From: Ceriagrion tenellum
Lineage: Eukaryota > Arthropoda > Insecta > Odonata > Coenagrionidae
Reading direction: 5' to 3'
Assembly (NCBI GenBank): GCA_963169105.1
Contig: OY720639.1
Coordinates: 54,541,848 to 54,605,847, forward strand
DNA length: 64,000 nt
Below the pieces are notes generated by a model, which had not been told where the DNA came from, searched no databases, and saw nothing but the letters and a program-made list of their open reading frames with translations. Below, piece after piece: positions 57,370 to 64,000 of this stretch; the first letter of the stretch is position 1, and every line of letters starts with the position of its first letter. Made by a program: the position numbers and the translations under genes.

Positions 57370-60300
57370 GTCAAGTTGCGATTATTATTTGTTTATCCAA
57401 CGACTAAATTTTAACAAATTTAGACTAACTGTTTTCATATTCAGGTCTTACGCGAACGAGTTCTTTGGAATTAGCATTCTTTTTTGGCATTCTCTCAGTG
57501 AATGGATGCCTTACTTTTTTTCGTAAAACTAGAATCTTTGCTACCTTCCAATCTTCCAATTAACGAATATATAATCGGTTTCGTCTGTTATGCCATCATA
57601 AGGTACGCCATCGAGTAGTCTGAACATAAATCATTACAAAGTTTTATATTTTTTCACTGTCAGCCTTCCAAAAAGTCCAACCTTGAACATTTGAACTTAC
57701 TTTCCTCCCTTTTAGATGGGGATTTTCCTTATATCAAAGCTCAACACTGTGAACTATATATAAATTGCTTTCTCCGTAAATGTGCCAATGTGTCCGTGTA
57801 TGGCATCTATTATCTGTGCTAATATATGCTGGCTAATTAAGCTTGTTGTAGTTATTTTTTTTCGAAGTACAAATCAGTTCATAACTCATTGATAAAATAA
57901 AATAATGAAATTAAACAAATAATGAAAAGTACAGTTATCAATGGAAATGTAAATGGAATTTCACTGATTCTTCGGATGTTTTTCATTATAACATTTAACA
58001 CAGGACACTCTCTGGTATCAGATTATATGATAAATATACACCAGTTATTGTCATTATTACGATTGAATTTTACCATGGGGTTTCTGTCACTTTAGGTTTT
58101 CCAGGCGATGATCCTTTCGCGGTCACTAGCTATTCTCGTATAAAATGCAGTTTAGGGAAATAAATTCATCAATATATTCCCTTTTGCCAGGATATGAATA
58201 TGTCTACTCGTTGAAATACTCATGTGCATTTTCTTTGAAATACATTCGTTAAATTTTTCCGTAAGGTGCATTTCACATTTTATTTCACTTTTAAAATTTT
58301 TATCTGTTGTTTACGTTAATTTTCGTTTTTAAGTTTTTTATATCATATGGTAACCCGTTGCAAATAATTTGAAGCTACAATGCCTAGGTTTGTTATCCCC
58401 CATTAATGATTACATTTGGCAACACAGGATAACTTTTCCTGTCATATCATATTATTGTTTTCACGCCTCCTTTTAATTGACCTCGTAAAAAACTTTCATT
58501 CTGTACCAGTTTTCCAAGAGGGTAAATTACAGGAGGCCAAATTACATGCATGTCTTATACCAGTTATTAAGTCTCACTTTGATTCTCAATTTCACTCTCC
58601 AAAGCTCTAGTCGACTACATAGTATGCTTCATGGTGATTCTGTTACAAGGCATCATGGTGCAGGATGACCTGATTTTTGCCGATGAAGGATATTGTAGTA
58701 GGAAACTAGATCAATGCGGAGCCGATGGAATAAGAAATTACCGCACATTTAAGGAGAATGTATAACCTTCTTACCCGGGCCACTTAAGGTCTCGACGGTT
58801 TCTACTCAGCTCATCCTCCTGGGAAGGATAAGGTTTAAATGGGATCTACGAGCATTTTGTGCCCGCGCCTCCTTATAAATTGAGTTTAAGCTCTCGCTTA
58901 TAAAAATTTACGAATCCTGGATGCTTGGGGGAGGCTAAAAAGAGAATGCAGAAACGGTGGAAGGCGGCTGGTATCCATAAAATATACCAATTACCCGGCG
59001 ATTAGAGCAATCAAGAGACCCTTTTTTATCGGGGATCTCAGTTTAAAAGTGAAATACGGCGGTTGTAAATAATTATAATGAATTGAGTGGGTTTGTTTTC
59101 TGTGATCCGATGACACCTGCTATTAATCCTCAAGCTCCTCCCGATGTTGTACCCCATTTAAAGTGAAATATGGCGGCCGTTTATTGTTATAATGAATCTT
59201 GTCGGTTTTTCCTCATTGATTTAACGTCACTGGCTGCCAACTGTGTCGCGGAAAAGTTCACGGACCCTTCATTTTTAGCTAAACTGGTATTGTTGGCCAT
59301 TGTTCGGCTGTGAAAGATTTTCTAACTTGCATCTATGTTGGATATCCAGGTTGAAGGCATGCCAGGGTTCTCCACATTTATCGTATGCCTTATGAAATGA
59401 CAAAGTTAATTTTTCCTGGACTGTATTGTGTCGAAATTCCTCGAGGTTCAAGGCCCTTGGGCGAGAATGGACGAGTCTAAATAAAGTCTGAAGATTTTCA
59501 CCTTTTCGCTTGTGTTGCTTAAAAAATAGTGTTATTTGTTAATGAGATTTAGTAATTCTTGCCTTACCGTTCTATTACATGGAAGAATTTTTACCAAAAA
59601 AACAGATTTATGCGGAAATAATGGCATTTATATTATAGAGAATATGCATATAATTTTTCCTTGAACCGTTCAACCATTCATGCTTTTAGGCCATGAAATT
59701 TCAAGTTTAATTTGCGAATAAATAAGCCTGAAAAATTGTTATTTAGTTGCTCATGACTATAAAGACTACATTATCCTATAAGAAGCTTGAAAATGAACTG
59801 AATGATAATCTTTTTAAAATTAAACTGCATTAGCTTGTGCGAGAGTCATCGCCCAGAAGACAGAGTAATGATCGAAATTTACGGCCTAAAAATCTTAGGT
59901 ATTCACGGTTGGAAATAGTGTGGGTTACTTAATTGGTTAAATCAAGTGATGTGGGAGATGTGGATTGAATGAAGTGTAAATTAAAAGGTTTTTAAACTGT
60001 GAATTACACTCATTCACAAAGGCAGAGTTTAAGGCTTGGCTCTACAGTAAAGTCTTGTTCAGATAATGGTGGAAGATCATTTTAATTGCAGGCATCTGAG
60101 TACAAATATAATAAAAATACCATGCACAATATGTATTAAATTTCTATCATGCCGTTAACTACGGGGTAAGCAATGTCAAAACAGCTTAATTTTCGGTGTT
60201 ATGAATGTAAAACTGGGTCTATTTTATAAGTTGTTCCCTTCTGCACAATACTCGGATATTTTTTTCCTTCAGTCACATTCAAAAGGAGCTTCATCCACGT

Positions 60301-63300
60301 TTCATGTTCTTAAGACTCCTCATGATACTCCTAAGAGTACCTTCCATCACATTCATTTCTTTTTCGATGTACTCGTTCCGCTCGCACCACTTATTCCTCC
60401 ATCATAACTATACTCCGTTTTTCGATTAATCAATCCGATTCGATCTTATCCATACCCTTTGCATTGCCAAAGTGACGTAGCATGTTTAGAATTTCCACCT
60501 CCGTAGCATTTGTTCTATGTCATTTTGTAACCCGCTCATTCTTATTGAACCCGTTTTATCGCAAACATCTCTCGCAGATCCCTTACCTTCTGCATTTAGC
60601 TCTCTCTCTCTTACTTATCCTGACCAACCCAAGTTTCGCTGCCGAGCAATTAAAGAGTACACAGTTTTATTCACACAGTTTTTGCATCCTTAGACCCAAG
60701 TTTCCTTTCTTTTAATTATTTTAATTAATTTCTTGATATGCTGTGTTGATGTCAAGATTGTTTGATTCTGAAAAATTTCAATATTCGAACTATAATTTAA
60801 ATGATAGTAGCCGCTGCGATTTCTAGATTAATCATTCAATGAATTTTTCTGAGTGACTTGTTCGTTCCTAGGATAATTACGCTGTTTGGACGAGTGTGTA
60901 GCCCTTTGCTCTTTTAAACTGCATTTAATCCCTAGATTGCCTTTAGGATCAATGAACGCAGATCTCCTGTCAAACCCTGAGTGAGTGAGTAATTTCCATG
61001 CCCGGGTGTCGGTCAGTCCTCCTCCTGTTATCTTCATCGAATACCCTTATCTTTACCTTCCCGTGCGATGTGTTTTCCTTTTCTTTTCAATGTCCAAGCT
61101 TCCAATTTTAATGTTCTAATGAATAGTACATTACGTCTGACTTATATTGAGTAGTACCTTATGATTATTTCGGAAAAATGAACTATCTGGATCCGGTATG
61201 CTGAAGATGCTCGACTGTCGGCTGTCATGTTATTTCACTCTTTATGAAGTACTGACCGAATGTTAACTCGTCAACCTCAGCTTATCGCTGCAACAAAGGC
61301 AATGTTTGCTGTTTAAAGCTTGGACAAAATTGTTCACATTTATTATCAGCTGACCGCCTCCTTTCGTTTCCTCCATCAGATTTTGATTAGAATTTAGAAT
61401 GGTGTGCGAACTTACTTAGTGGAATGTAAACACAGATGTTAAATGACTTGAATTCCTCTATGTTGAAAACTCTGCAACGTTTTGATATTAAACATTATAG
61501 AATAAAATCACAAATAACTTTAAATACTGCCTTTCCAATTGCAATAAATATGGAGGATAGAACCAAAAAATACCTTTTTTGGCTGCATTGTTGAAGCACA
61601 CATCGAACTTAAATATTCGTTTTCCGTCAAATTTATGTTTTTTACAGACTTAGTGCAACGCAATATTTCTCCATTTAACATCATAAATGTAATTATTTGC
61701 TTAGATTTCATAATTGTATTCATTTAATTCAAATGGCATAATTCCTTTTGCATTCCGTTACATTTGTGAGCTCATTAATGCGGTTAATGATTGTTCATAT
61801 TAATGATTCAAAGTTTCATTTATTTATTCTTTTTAATTTCAGTATTTAGCTACATAATATTTTTAAATTTATTCAGTTTGTTCTTAGAACTACCCTTATT
61901 TTTCAAAATTTATTGAGAATATGTCCTGCGTATGGGATGATGAACATTTCTTTATTCTTCCTCGTACATCTTTGTTTTTAGCCATCCCTATTACCATGTC
62001 CCGTTATTGGTGAATTCCTTTGCTGGAGCGGTCCATTTTAAATCAAGCTTAATCAGACATTTCCAAGCGCGGCTAAAAGACCGCTCCCAGAGATTAAAAT
62101 AGACTGGGGAACTTTGGTAATTAGAAGATAGGGGAGGAATTTACCCATTTTGATCCTTCTCGACCTCATGCATTCCTTGCGTAAATCGCTCCTAGTTAGT
62201 GAAAGTTGCCTCGTGTAACCTCGCAACTGCATGCAGTTGGGGAAGCCTTAGCGCGGTCAAAATCGATTCGGGGAAGGGATTATATGTGCCTGACCTAGTG
62301 GTGCGGTTTGAGGCCTCGTACGAGCTAAACCATTTTTGAATGCTAGCGAGGTCATTTAGTGTGACGCGGTGAAGGTGTAGCTGCCTGTATGCCAGGTTCC
62401 TCTCGGCTTTCAATTGAGCCCACGGTTGCTATTAGAAACGTGACTCAGCGACACATGCTGTGCGCTCGGATTCAAAATTGTGTCATGGTCGCAAATTACC
62501 GAGAGAAGGAAAGGAGTTATGAAGAATATCTTGTTTGTACTCTAGAAGAAGAGGAACTATACCGTTATCCAGGGCTAATGAATCTACGGTTTAGGTTATT
62601 GCTGCTGCTGTCAGAATTCGCTGCATTCGTTGTTAAATTTACTTACGCTAGTATACAGTTTAAACCTTAAGTCTTCCTCCAAGTTATTGAATCATACTGT
62701 AATACCGTAAGTCTTATGTATACATGACATTTTAATAGTTTCTATTTTTATCACACCTTACGCAAATTACCGATTTAGAGTGTACATTTTTATGAACACA
62801 AATATTTTACTCGTAACCCTGTGGTGGATAGGATGTCACCGCGCTGCTAGTGAAGACAATATAAAGCTCTACTTCCATGGCATTATCAGCGGAATCGGGT
62901 AAATAAAATTAGAAATGTTGCCATTAAAATTTATTGATTCAAATTGTTAGAATGTTTTTTTTCTCAAGTAACACTTTTCTTACTCTCCCTCTAAGTACCT
63001 ACGTGTTCTTTTTCAATCGCTTGATATTATCCCATAAAAATATATCCCGATAAATATATAAAACTTGATATTATCCCATGTAAAATAACGTTGATGACTT
63101 GGGTAGTCTTGATTTTTCCTATCTTTGCTCCTTAGTTGGAAATCTGCATTGGCTCGTAATTGCTCAACCTCTCTTTCAAATGAGTATTTCTCACGAAAAG
63201 TTGACAAGTTTGGAAGCAAATAATGGCTGATTACTTACAAATTCCTCACAAACACCTTTTCAGCTGATTCGGATAATTACTAATGCGTTCTTACCGGTAA

Positions 63301-63605
63301 TTTAAGGTCGGGTGGAGTGAGTTGTTATCCTAACGTAATAATCGTGATTATTGCCGCATTTACTAGCATTCGTGAGGCGTCCAAGTTTACCGTGGATCAG
63401 TAACTATCAAACAAAAAATCGTTAAATTTTATTTTTGACCCATATTTCTGGTTGTATGTGGTGGTTTTAATCCAATTCCCTGGATATATCCTAATACATG
63501 AGCCTGCCGCATTGTTATATCTAATTAACTCGAAGTAACTTTTAAAAAAATTCTCGCCATTTTCTGTGCGGATAGAGATTGTTGTCTACAATTTTAGGTA
63601 AAATT
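57370..63605. other. long region without a recognised gene
   Basis: About 6.2 kb of AT-rich sequence. A direct repeat of about 53 bp occurs at 59042-59095 and 59157-59208. Open frames at 60201-60715 (+) and 62192-62670 (both strands) have no recognisable domain. Confidence 0.4.
59042..59208. repeat. spaced direct repeat (about 53 bp)
   Basis: tttaaaagtgaaatacggcg at 59042 and tttaaagtgaaatatggcgg at 59157, each followed by a similar tail (ttataatgaat, then tcggttt or gtgggttt). Spacing is about 115 bp. Nature unknown; possibly a two-unit tandem array. Confidence 0.6.
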
Positions 63606-63611
63606 AAGGAC

Positions 63612-63722
63612 AAATAGACTTTTCAAATTCCACATAGAATTTATTCAGGTGAAAATGTAACTCTGTTACAAATCCGGTTGGTAGTGTGAATAAATTTTAT
63701 GTGGAATTTTCATAGTCTATTT
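63612..63722. repeat. inverted repeat, 36-bp arms
   Basis: Arms 63612-63647 (aaatagacttttcaaattcc...) and 63687-63722 match at 32 of 36 positions when one is complemented. The 39-bp spacer has a small hairpin, tgtaac-tct-gttaca. Possibly a small MITE. Confidence 0.75.
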
Positions 63723-63724
63723 TT

Positions 63725-64000
63725 TTCTTTTCGTTATACTTCTATAAAGTAGAGCCTGAGACGACTTCTTACAATGCTGGGGTAAATGGCCAGTCTTCAC
63801 TATGAATACATATTGTAATGGTGACACCATTCATCGTATATTTTATACCAGTGATGTACTCACGAGGAAGTAAACTTTACACCATATCAGTTGTATACTT
63901 TTAGATAACAATTTATGTCCAAATGTTTGTTGAATATATATATATTTACACATATGTTCTTTCTCTTCTGTCTTGCTTTTCGATTACAAAAAAATTGAGG
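63725..64000. other. no recognised feature
   Basis: AT-rich, with a short (AT)n run at about 63933-63945. Confidence 0.4.

Noticed and set aside
1..64000. CRISPR arrays, operons, bacterial promoters
   Set aside because: No regularly spaced repeats; long gene-poor AT-rich DNA with non-LTR elements and SINEs indicates an animal genome.

Overview
This is a stretch of AT-rich, intron-and-intergenic-looking animal DNA. The mobile elements (R2-type and RTE-like LINEs, a Penelope-like element, tRNA-derived SINEs) suggest an arthropod, probably an insect; that is inference from element types, not from a host gene. I found no bacterial-style gene arrangement, no CRISPR array and no bona fide tRNA or rRNA gene. 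Nearly everything recognisable is a decayed mobile element. The one place that could be host coding sequence is a pair of exon-like open frames on the minus strand at about 37.4-38.6 kb, whose product I do not recognise.

Layout. 0-5 kb: two copies of an interspersed repeat (here called repeat R), a LINE tail and a possible DNA-transposon remnant. 5-18.5 kb: mostly featureless, with one small LINE scrap (11.2-11.5 kb) and short CpG-rich patches near 13.1 and 17.6 kb. 18.5-26 kb: a graveyard of reverse-transcriptase (RT) 3' ends on both strands plus a tRNA-derived SINE cluster (23.4-23.9 kb). 26.9-32.7 kb: the highlight. An almost full-length R2-like LINE (about 3.47 kb; zinc finger, Myb-like motif, RT, Cys-His knuckle, restriction-like endonuclease) is inserted in the same orientation inside the RT region of an RTE-like LINE. 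A second copy of that host LINE at 46.7-49.1 kb has no insertion and fixes the junctions. 35.1-36.5 kb: another repeat R copy and a tandem/inverted cluster of tRNA-derived SINE units with a striking hairpin. 37-39 kb: possible host exons. 40-43.3 kb: an RT scrap, a 284-bp palindrome, a tRNA-like SINE head and an internally deleted LINE. 53.9-57.4 kb: LINE scraps around a Penelope-like element (54.8-56.8 kb) with an inverted repeat carrying hammerhead-like core motifs. 57.4-64 kb: largely featureless, with a direct repeat at 59 kb and an inverted repeat at 63.6 kb.

The elements do not work together as a pathway; the window records successive insertions. All RT genes seen are broken by stops and frame changes, and several have lost catalytic residues, so none looks able to move by itself.
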